A stretch of DNA of 8,217 bases from Belnapia sp. (GTDB taxonomy: Bacteria > Pseudomonadota > Alphaproteobacteria > Acetobacterales > Acetobacteraceae): the NCBI GenBank assembly GCA_028291445.1, contig JAQGIA010000162.1, positions 1 through 8,217 of the forward strand, written 5' to 3'. Positions 1-4,659 of the stretch are shown one piece after another. How positions within the stretch are numbered: position 1 is the first letter of the stretch; the number at the start of each line of letters is the position of its first letter. The notes under the pieces were generated by a model. The model did no database searches. It worked only from the letters and a program-made list of their open reading frames with translations, and had not been told where the DNA came from. Position numbers and translations under genes: made by a program.

Positions 1-272
1 ACCTTGCTGGGGACGAGGGCGCCGAGGAGGTCCGCGCCGAGGATGCCAGCTTCCGCCGCGGCGGGCTCTCGGGTGTGCCGACCTTCGCGCTGGAAGGGCA
101 TGTGCTGTTCAGCGGGGCGATGCCGCCAGGGCAGATCGCGGCGGCGTTCCGGCAGGGGTTGGGCATTCTCCGGGAGCGGGCCAAGGCGGCGTACCACAAG
201 CTTGGGGAGAAGGTGTTCTCCCCAAGCCCCTCATCTTTCTATGTCGGCTCAATACGTGGCGCGGCCGCCTGA
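1..272 (+). CDS. DsbA-family thiol oxidoreductase, C-terminal fragment (5' end outside window)
   Basis: The reading frame is open from the left edge (first full codon at 3) to TGA at 270-272, giving 89 visible residues. The segment GLSGVPTFALEGHVLFSGAM matches the end of the DsbA/FrnE/HCCA-isomerase thioredoxin fold: a GVPTF motif with the cis-proline that faces the active site, a beta-hairpin, then SGAMPPGQIAAAFRQGL as the final helix. The CxxC or equivalent active site would lie upstream, so I cannot tell a disulfide oxidoreductase from a 2-hydroxychromene-2-carboxylate isomerase type enzyme. The family normally ends soon after this helix. Here about 30 further residues follow, and part of that tail is encoded by a strong terminator hairpin (200-227). 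The last 24 bases overlap the 3' end of the convergent dehydrogenase gene. The fold call is fairly secure; the substrate is unknown. Confidence 0.8.
   Translation, partial: LAGDEGAEEVRAEDASFRRGGLSGVPTFALEGHVLFSGAMPPGQIAAAFRQGLGILRERAKAAYHKLGEKVFSPSPSSFYVGSIRGAAA
200..240 (+). terminator. Strong intrinsic-terminator-like hairpin inside the 3' coding end of the DsbA-like gene
   Basis: A perfect 12-bp inverted repeat is visible: gcttggggagaa at 200-211, a 4-base loop (212-215), and ttctccccaagc at 216-227. It is followed by a pyrimidine stretch, cccctcatctttct (228-241), which is the most T-rich run nearby on the + strand. This fits a rho-independent terminator for the DsbA-like gene. It lies upstream of that gene's stop codon, so the hairpin is also translated. 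The shape (long perfect stem, short loop, C/T tail) also resembles a dispersed hairpin element, which cannot be judged from one copy. Confidence 0.65.
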
Positions 273-989
273 GACATCGAACACCGCGCCGGTGGAGAAG
301 CTGCAATCCTCGGTCGCCAGCCAGCAGACCAGGGCGGCGATCTCATCCACATGGGCGAAGCGGTTCGCCGGGATCTTGCTGAGCATGTAGGCGATCTGCG
401 TCTCGGTCATCTGCTTGAAAAGATCGGTCTTGGCCGCCGCCGGGGTCACGCAATTCACCCGGATGTCGGTCTGGGCCAGCTCCTTGCCCAGCGACTTGGT
501 CAGGCCGATGACCCCGGCCTTGGCGGCGGAATAGGCGGCGGCATTCGGGTTGCCCTCCTTCCCGGCGATCGAGGCGATATTCACGATGCGGCCGTAGTTG
601 CGCGCCCGCATCCCCGGCACCACCACCCGGCAGCAGAGGAACACGCCGGTCAGGTCGATCTCGATCACCTGCCGCCAGGCATCCACCGGATAGCTCTCCA
701 CCGGCAGGTTCGGCCCGGTGATCCCGGCATTGGCCACCAGGATATCGACCGGGCCGAGTGCCGCCTCGGTCGCCGCCAGCGCCGCCTCGAGCCCGGCGTA
801 ATCCGTCACGTCGACCTTGGCGGCCGAGCCGCCGAGCCGGGCGGCGACGCGCTCGGCCTCGGCCAGATCCACGTCCCAGATCGCCACCCGGGCGCCGCTG
901 GCCGTGGCCCGTTCGGCGATGGCGAGGCCGATGCCCCGCGCCCCGCCGGTGACGACCGCGACGCGGCCCTTGAGATCGAGCTGATTCAT
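249..989 (-). CDS. SDR-family NAD(P)-dependent oxidoreductase (FabG-like)
   Basis: This 246-residue protein is a classical short-chain dehydrogenase, a cytosolic soluble enzyme that interconverts alcohols and ketones using a nicotinamide cofactor. Visible motifs are the cofactor-binding TGGARGIG (residues 14-21), an acidic residue D39 after beta-2 that suggests NAD(H) preference, VANAG (85-89), the catalytic serine S140 in NIASIAG, and catalytic Y153 and K157 in YSAAK. The fourth tetrad position, usually Asn in an NLTG-like motif, appears as Asp112 in IEIDLTGVF. The length is normal for the family. The ATG at 987-989 was chosen because GGGGAGG (complement of 996-1002) sits 6 bases upstream; a longer frame start at 1076 lacks family similarity. 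The gene is divergent from the ParA-type gene and its 3' end overlaps the DsbA-like gene by 24 bases. FabG-like reductases and sugar-acid dehydrogenases share these motifs, so the substrate cannot be named. Confidence 0.92.
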   Translation of the reverse strand: MNQLDLKGRVAVVTGGARGIGLAIAERATASGARVAIWDVDLAEAERVAARLGGSAAKVDVTDYAGLEAALAATEAALGPVDILVANAGITGPNLPVESYPVDAWRQVIEIDLTGVFLCCRVVVPGMRARNYGRIVNIASIAGKEGNPNAAAYSAAKAGVIGLTKSLGKELAQTDIRVNCVTPAAAKTDLFKQMTETQIAYMLSKIPANRFAHVDEIAALVCWLATEDCSFSTGAVFDVSGGRATY

Positions 990-1163
990 GGCAAACCTCC
1001 CCTGATCCGACCCCTGCCCCGCACCGCCGCCGTGGGTGGCGGAAGGACAGCCGGCCGGGCGATAATGCTCCGGCAACCTAAAACCCCGCCACGCTGTTGG
1101 CGATGGTGGCTGCGGTTGCGATCCGGGTTAGTTTGACCTGGGAAAAAAGGGGGAGTTTCGGGC

Positions 1164-1796
1164 ATGGCCTTCGTGGTGGCAGTTGCGCAGCAGAAGGGGG
1201 GCGCCGGGAAATCGACCGTGGCGGCCAATCTCGCTGCGGCGCTGGCAGCCGAGGGCCATCGCGTTGCCCTGCTCGACACCGATCCGCAGCAATCCCTGGT
1301 CCGCTGGCAGCTCGAGCGGCAGAAGCAGGGGGCCAGGGCCGCGCCGCTGACCTTCGACAGCCCCTCCGGCTGGCGGGTTCCCGGCGCGCTCGACCGGCTG
1401 CGGCGGGATCAGGACTTCGTCATCGTGGACACGCCGCCGCATGCCGAATCGGAAGCGAAGCAGGTCATCCGCGCCGCCGACCTGGTGCTGATGCCGATGC
1501 AGCCCTCGCCGGCGGATTTCTGGGCCAGCGAGGCGACGGTGAAGCTGGCCCAGGCGGAACGCCGCCAGGTCATGGCGGTGCTCAACCGCGTCCCCGCCCA
1601 GGGCAAGATGAAGGACAGCATCCTGGCGGCGCTCGCCCAGCGCGGCGTGCCGGTGCTGGCGGAAAGCCTCGGCAACCGCGTCCAATTCGCCAGCGCCTTC
1701 CTCGACGGGCTGGCGGTCACCGAAGCTGCCCCGAAAAGCCCCGCCGCCGCCGAGATGCGGGCGCTGGCCGCCGCCATCGCCGCCCTCAAGGCTTGA
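1164..1796 (+). CDS. Small ParA/MinD-type ATPase (orphan, no parB beside it)
   Basis: This 210-residue protein is a P-loop ATPase of the ParA/MinD superfamily, whose members position DNA or protein cargo by ATP-driven dimerisation. It has the deviant Walker A KGGAGKST (residues 11-18) with the signature lysine K11, Walker A' LLDTDPQ (about 36-42), Walker B VIVDTPP (86-92), and an LNR motif (140-142) that in relatives contacts the adenine. It has no N-terminal helix-turn-helix domain, so it is the short type seen in many alphaproteobacterial chromosomes and in VirC1-like proteins. No ParB, centromere-like array or cargo gene is adjacent, so its cargo is unknown. The start is supported by GGGGGAG at 1149-1155, 8 bases ahead of ATG. 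It is divergent from the SDR gene, with a 174-base gap that probably holds both promoters, although I could not assign convincing boxes there. A role in chromosome, plasmid or protein positioning is possible. Confidence 0.9.
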   Translation: MAFVVAVAQQKGGAGKSTVAANLAAALAAEGHRVALLDTDPQQSLVRWQLERQKQGARAAPLTFDSPSGWRVPGALDRLRRDQDFVIVDTPPHAESEAKQVIRAADLVLMPMQPSPADFWASEATVKLAQAERRQVMAVLNRVPAQGKMKDSILAALAQRGVPVLAESLGNRVQFASAFLDGLAVTEAAPKSPAAAEMRALAAAIAALKA

Positions 1797-1815
1797 ATGC
1801 CGCCACAAATCAGGA

Positions 1816-1846
1816 GCCGGGCCATGATCCTTGAGCATGGCCCGGC
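1816..1846. repeat. Perfect 11-bp inverted repeat between the ParA-type and CopD-like genes
   Basis: The arms are gccgggccatg (1816-1826) and catggcccggc (1836-1846), separated by a 9-base loop. It starts 20 bases after the parA stop and ends 14 bases before the chosen copD-like ATG, just ahead of the AGGAAG ribosome-binding site (1851-1856). No T-run follows, so it is a weak candidate for an intrinsic terminator. A protein-binding operator or an mRNA structure near the ribosome-binding site would fit as well. The symmetry is certain; the function is not. Confidence 0.6.
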
Positions 1847-1860
1847 CGTCAGGAAGAAGC

Positions 1861-2328
1861 ATGTTGGGTAACTTGTTTTATGCGTTGCACGTTTTGGGAG
1901 CCGTCCTTTGGGTCGGCGGGATGGTCTTCGCCATCATGGTGCTGCGCCCGGCATTGTCGGTGCTGGAAGCGCCGCAGCGTCTGGCGCTGCACGAGGCGGT
2001 GCTGGCGCGCTTCTTCCGGCTGGTCTGGCATGCCATGCCGATCCTGCTGCTGACCGGCTATGCGCTGCTGTTCGGCTGGTACGGCGGCTTCGGCGGCGCC
2101 GGCTGGCATATCCATGCCATGCACCTGACCGCGCTGCTGATGACCGGCACCTTCCTCGCCATCGTCTTCGGCCCCTGGAAGGAATTCCGCGCCGCCCGGG
2201 CGCAGGGCAACCCCGCCGCGGCCGGCGCCGCGGTGAACAAGGTGCGGCAGTTGGTCACCATGAACCTTGCCCTCGGCCTGCTGACCGTCGCGGTCGCAGC
2301 CTGGGGCCGTTTCGGGCATTGGTCATGA
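1861..2328 (+). CDS. CopD-like integral membrane protein
   Basis: This 155-residue polytopic membrane protein has about four transmembrane segments (residues 4-28, 52-72, 84-104 and 129-150). The LHVLGAVLWVGGMVF opening, a histidine in the first helix (H10), a histidine-containing second helix (H57) and the cluster HIHAMH (83-88) resemble the CopD/HemJ-like membrane family. In that family histidines bind copper or haem; which applies here is not decidable. The start at ATG 1861 has AGGAAG 4 bases upstream. An upstream TTG at 1831 in the same frame would place the ribosome inside the inverted repeat and is less likely. The first 15 or so codons use TTG, TTT and TAT, unlike the CTG-rich remainder. 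The stop codon overlaps the start of the next gene (ATGA), so the pair is very likely co-translated. No copper-resistance partner (copC, copA) is visible nearby. Confidence 0.82.
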   Translation: MLGNLFYALHVLGAVLWVGGMVFAIMVLRPALSVLEAPQRLALHEAVLARFFRLVWHAMPILLLTGYALLFGWYGGFGGAGWHIHAMHLTALLMTGTFLAIVFGPWKEFRAARAQGNPAAAGAAVNKVRQLVTMNLALGLLTVAVAAWGRFGHWS

Positions 2329-2750
2329 CCAGCGGTATCGACATCAGCGAGGACGACTACCCGGAGATGGAGGCGGTCGCCGCCATCCAGCGCGGGCTGC
2401 ACGCCTATAACCAGGAAATGGGCGGCCCCTACGACCGCGAGCCGGTGACGGTGCTGGCACGCGATGCCGAGGGCGCCGTCCGCGGCGGGCTGCTCGGCCT
2501 CACCTATTGGAACTGGCTGTTCATCGACTGGCTCTGGCTGGCGCCGGAGCAGCGCGGCAAGGGCCTTGGCGGTCAATTGCTGGGCCGCGCCGAGGCCATC
2601 GCCCGGGGCCGCAACTGCACCGATGCCTATACCGATACCTTCAGCTTCCAGGCGCCCGGCTTCTGGTCGCGCCTCGGCTACGAGGAATTCGGCCGGCTGG
2701 AGGGCATGCCGCCCGGTCATGCGCGGCTGTGGTTCCGCAAGAGGCTGTAG
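2325..2750 (+). CDS. GNAT-family N-acetyltransferase
   Basis: This 141-residue cytosolic protein is probably an acetyl-CoA-dependent N-acetyltransferase. It shows the GNAT core: beta-strands LLGLTYWNWLFIDWLWLAP, then the acetyl-CoA pyrophosphate-binding motif QRGKGLG (residues 76-82) at the start of helix 3. The C-terminal motif B region FSFQAPGFWSRLGYEEFGRLEG is typical of the family. The acceptor substrate cannot be predicted. The ATG at 2325 overlaps the copD-like stop by 4 bases and has no strong ribosome-binding site of its own, which fits translational coupling. The same frame is open further upstream inside the copD-like gene, but that part has no GNAT similarity, so the internal ATG is preferred. 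It ends in a convergent arrangement 87 bases before the end of the peptidase-like gene. Confidence 0.88.
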   Translation: MTSGIDISEDDYPEMEAVAAIQRGLHAYNQEMGGPYDREPVTVLARDAEGAVRGGLLGLTYWNWLFIDWLWLAPEQRGKGLGGQLLGRAEAIARGRNCTDAYTDTFSFQAPGFWSRLGYEEFGRLEGMPPGHARLWFRKRL

Positions 2751-2793
2751 CGGCCAAGTGCGTGGCAGCCGGGTGCGCAGCGGCCGGGTGCCG

Positions 2794-2817
2794 CCGCCCG
2801 GCTACCTCGCCGGGCGG
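2794..2817. terminator. GC-rich hairpin between convergent genes (putative bidirectional terminator)
   Basis: A perfect 9-bp stem, ccgcccggc (2794-2802) with gccgggcgg (2809-2817) and a 6-base loop, lies in the 87-base gap between the GNAT and peptidase-like 3' ends. A partly alternative arm, gccgggtg just upstream (about 2783-2790), could pair with the same left strand. No T-run is present on either side beyond two bases, so its terminator activity would be weak or factor-assisted. Confidence 0.5.
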
Positions 2818-2837
2818 GTTCGCGCCGCACCGCCGGT

Positions 2838-3341
2838 TCAGCGGACTTCGCTGAAATCCCCCGCCCTGGCCTTGTCGAGCGAGACCCCGACGACCTCCAC
2901 ATGGCAGGGGTCCCAGCCGACGTTCACCTTCGCCTCGATATTGCCGGTCTCGATCGCCTTCTTCGCACCGGTCAGCGGCGGCGCGCCCTTGCGGGCCCAA
3001 AGGGCGCCGGTGCCCAGCCCCGCCTTGCCGGCATCGATCGCCAGGGCGAGCACGTAGCGGATCGGGGGATCGAGCGGATCGTCGTCCTCCAGCAGGTCCA
3101 CGGCGAGCGACAGCTTCTCCCCATTCGGGCCGGTGCCGTTGTGGTAGCCGAATTGCAGCTTCGAATGGCCGGTATCGAAGGCGATCTGCTGATCGGCCTT
3201 GGACCGCCAGGCCTCCTGGATGCGGGGCCGGAAGCCGCGCTTCTCGAGCATGGCGATCGCCCGCTGGAGGCGGACCGCAAAGCGCGGATGGCATTCCGCA
3301 AGGCGCTGCTGATTGCGCGCCAGCCGTTTCGGCTCGTCCAT
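2838..3341 (-). CDS. M15-type (D-Ala-D-Ala carboxypeptidase / endolysin-like) peptidase-like protein
   Basis: This 167-residue protein resembles the compact zinc peptidases of family M15 (CwlK, VanY and endolysin type), which cleave peptidoglycan peptides. The order of motifs fits: CHPRFAVRLQRAI (residues 17-29), the IQEAWRS motif (41-47) whose Arg binds substrate carboxylate in relatives, YHNGTG (66-71), the zinc-ligand strand LAVDLLEDD (79-87) with D82, and the final WDPCHVEV (143-150) with H147 and E149. The usual spacing H-x6-D is not seen: H67 lies 15 residues before D82, with a Gly/Asn-rich insertion between. There is no signal peptide or membrane segment, so it would act in the cytoplasm or need a holin or other export route. 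The ATG at 3339-3341 is chosen because GGGAGG (complement of 3349-3354) sits 7 bases upstream. The open frame continues upstream through tandem repeats, which look non-coding. No phage genes surround it. Confidence 0.7.
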   Translation of the reverse strand: MDEPKRLARNQQRLAECHPRFAVRLQRAIAMLEKRGFRPRIQEAWRSKADQQIAFDTGHSKLQFGYHNGTGPNGEKLSLAVDLLEDDDPLDPPIRYVLALAIDAGKAGLGTGALWARKGAPPLTGAKKAIETGNIEAKVNVGWDPCHVEVVGVSLDKARAGDFSEVR

Positions 3342-3428
3342 GTCCTGGCCTCCCTCGCTGCGCCGCATGCCGCAGGCTCGCCGCCGGTGGACGCCACGCG
3401 GCGCGCGGGCATCCCAGGCACCAACCAG

Positions 3429-3532
3429 GCCACGGCCGCGGGTTGCTTCCTGACCCCGCGACCGTGGGTCGCTTCTTGGTCCCGCGACCGTGGGTCGCTT
3501 CTTGATCCCGCGACCGTGGGTCGCTCCTTGAC
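3429..3532. repeat. Tandem array of about four 26-bp units with palindromic cores
   Basis: Three near-identical copies begin at 3455, 3481 and 3507 with exact 26-base spacing. They follow the pattern cccgcgaccgtgggtcgc plus cttcttgrt or a close variant. A fourth, diverged copy at 3429-3454 matches about 19 of 26 positions. Each conserved unit contains gcgacc-gtg-ggtcgc, a 6-bp inverted repeat with a 3-base centre, so every unit could form a small hairpin or bind a dimeric protein. The array fills the middle of the 260-base gap between two divergent genes, 88 bases from one start codon and 69 from the other. It is not a CRISPR array, because the units abut with no unique spacers. It could be a set of regulator-binding sites, a dispersed palindromic element, or a slippage-expanded sequence. 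Confidence 0.9.
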
Positions 3533-3554
3533 AGGAAGCAGTCTCGGCTTCAGC
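3528..3554 (+). promoter_or_regulatory. Candidate sigma-70-type promoter for the quinone oxidoreductase gene
   Basis: TTGACAG at 3528-3534 is a full match to the -35 hexamer. Twelve bases later, GCTTCAGC (3547-3554) partly matches the alphaproteobacterial -10 pattern GCTANAWC known from Caulobacter, where a 10-14 base spacer is expected. This would start transcription around 3560, giving a leader of about 40 bases with an AAGGGG ribosome-binding site (3588-3593). The -35 box is formed by the end of the last 26-bp repeat unit; the preceding units have TTGGTC and TTGATC at the same place. The -10 match is weak, so this is a prediction only. Confidence 0.4.
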
Positions 3555-3601
3555 CAAGTTGGCCGCAGTATCGCCAGGATACGACGCAAGGGGCAACGAA
3601 A

Positions 3602-4588
3602 ATGCAGGCAGCCATTGTCACCGATTCCGGCGTTCAGGTGCGGGATGTCCCGCAGCCGCAGCCGGGGGCCAACGAGGTGCTGGTCAGGGTGCGCGCCAGC
3701 GGTCTGAACCGTGCCGATCTCGGCGTCGCCGCCGGCCATGCGCATGGCCGGAGCGGCGGCGCGGGGACCATCCTCGGCCTGGAATTCGCCGGCGAGATCG
3801 TCGCCTGCGGCGCCGAGGTGCCGGCCAGCCTCGCCCCCGGCATGCCGGTGATGTGCAGCGGCGGCGGCGGCTATGCCGAATACGCCGTGGCCGATTGGGG
3901 CCGCGCCATGCCGCTGCCGACCCGGCTGGTCGAGAACAACATGGGCTGGGCCCAGGCGGCGACCCTGCCGATCGCGCTGCAGACCATGCACGACGCCATC
4001 GTCACCAATGGCGCGTTGAAGCCCGGCCAGAGCATCCTGATCCAGGGCGCCTCCTCCGGCGTCGGGCTGATGGGGATGCAGATCGCCAAGGCGATGGGCG
4101 CCAGCCTCGTCATGGGCTCCTCGACCAACCCTGAGCGGCGCGCCCGGCTTGCGGAATTCGGCTGCGACCTGGCGATCGACACCAGCGATGCCGCCTGGCC
4201 GGACCGGGTGCTGGAAGCGACCGGCGGGCGCGGCGTCGACGTCATCGTCGACCAGGTCTCGGCCAGCGTCGCCAATGCCAATATGCGGGCCTGCGCCATC
4301 CTCGGCCGCATCGTCAACGTCGGCCGGCTCGGCGGCAACCGCGGCGAATTCGACTTCGACCTGCATGCGCTGCGCCGCATCGCCTATATCGGCGTGACCT
4401 TCCGCACCCGCAGCGTCGAGGAGGTGCGGGAGATCAACCGCCGCATGCGCGCCGACCTCTGGGATGCGGTGGAGGCCGGCAGCCTGGCACTGCCGATCGA
4501 CCGCACCTTCCCGCTGGCCGAGGCGGCCGAAGCCCTGGCGCATATGAAGGCCAACCGGCACTTCGGCAAGATCGTGCTGCTGGGCTGA
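3602..4588 (+). CDS. NAD(P)H-quinone oxidoreductase-like protein, zinc-free MDR family (PIG3-like)
   Basis: This 328-residue cytosolic protein belongs to the medium-chain dehydrogenase/reductase superfamily, quinone oxidoreductase branch. The N-terminal GroES-like domain (residues 1-120) contains RASGLNRADL, ILGLEFAGEIVACG and YAEYAV. The Rossmann domain (about 125-260) carries ILIQGASSGVG (145-155), the nucleotide-binding loop of this branch. The Cys/His ligands of the zinc alcohol dehydrogenases are absent, which supports a zinc-free quinone or enone reductase. The ending HFGKIVLLG is typical of the family, and the length is normal. The start is supported by AAGGGG 8 bases upstream. The gene stands alone: it is divergent from the peptidase-like gene and convergent with the SulP gene. 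A role in detoxifying quinones or reactive carbonyls is inferred from the family; the native substrate is unknown. Confidence 0.9.
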   Translation: MQAAIVTDSGVQVRDVPQPQPGANEVLVRVRASGLNRADLGVAAGHAHGRSGGAGTILGLEFAGEIVACGAEVPASLAPGMPVMCSGGGGYAEYAVADWGRAMPLPTRLVENNMGWAQAATLPIALQTMHDAIVTNGALKPGQSILIQGASSGVGLMGMQIAKAMGASLVMGSSTNPERRARLAEFGCDLAIDTSDAAWPDRVLEATGGRGVDVIVDQVSASVANANMRACAILGRIVNVGRLGGNRGEFDFDLHALRRIAYIGVTFRTRSVEEVREINRRMRADLWDAVEAGSLALPIDRTFPLAEAAEALAHMKANRHFGKIVLLG

Positions 4589-4622
4589 GCCGGGGCCGAG
4601 ACAGCCCGCCCAAGGGGTAACC

Positions 4623-4649
4623 GGGACCGCGCCGCAAGGCGCGGAACCC
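4623..4649. terminator. GCAA-loop hairpin between convergent genes
   Basis: The stem ccgcgcc (4627-4633) pairs with ggcgcgg (4638-4644) around a stable GCAA tetraloop. It can be extended through a small internal loop by ggg (4623-4625) with ccc (4647-4649). It lies in the 71-base gap between the 3' ends of the quinone oxidoreductase and the SulP transporter, the position expected for a shared terminator. There is no T-run on either side, so efficiency is uncertain. Confidence 0.5.
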
Positions 4650-4659
4650 AGCCCCGGGT

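Noticed and set aside
1164..1796. Plasmid or chromosome partition locus
   Set aside because: There is no parB and no parS-like palindrome array next to the ParA-type gene, so a full partition system is not supported.
2838..3341. Prophage lysis cassette
   Set aside because: A single peptidase-like gene without holin, spanin, structural or integrase genes nearby does not support a prophage.
3429..3532. CRISPR array
   Set aside because: The 26-base units are directly adjacent with no unique spacers, and there are no cas genes in the window.
3342..3596. N-terminal extension of the M15-like protein reading through the tandem repeats
   Set aside because: The open frame continues, but the translated repeats are Arg/Gly/Pro low complexity. 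The internal ATG at 3341 has a good ribosome-binding site and starts where the family homology begins.
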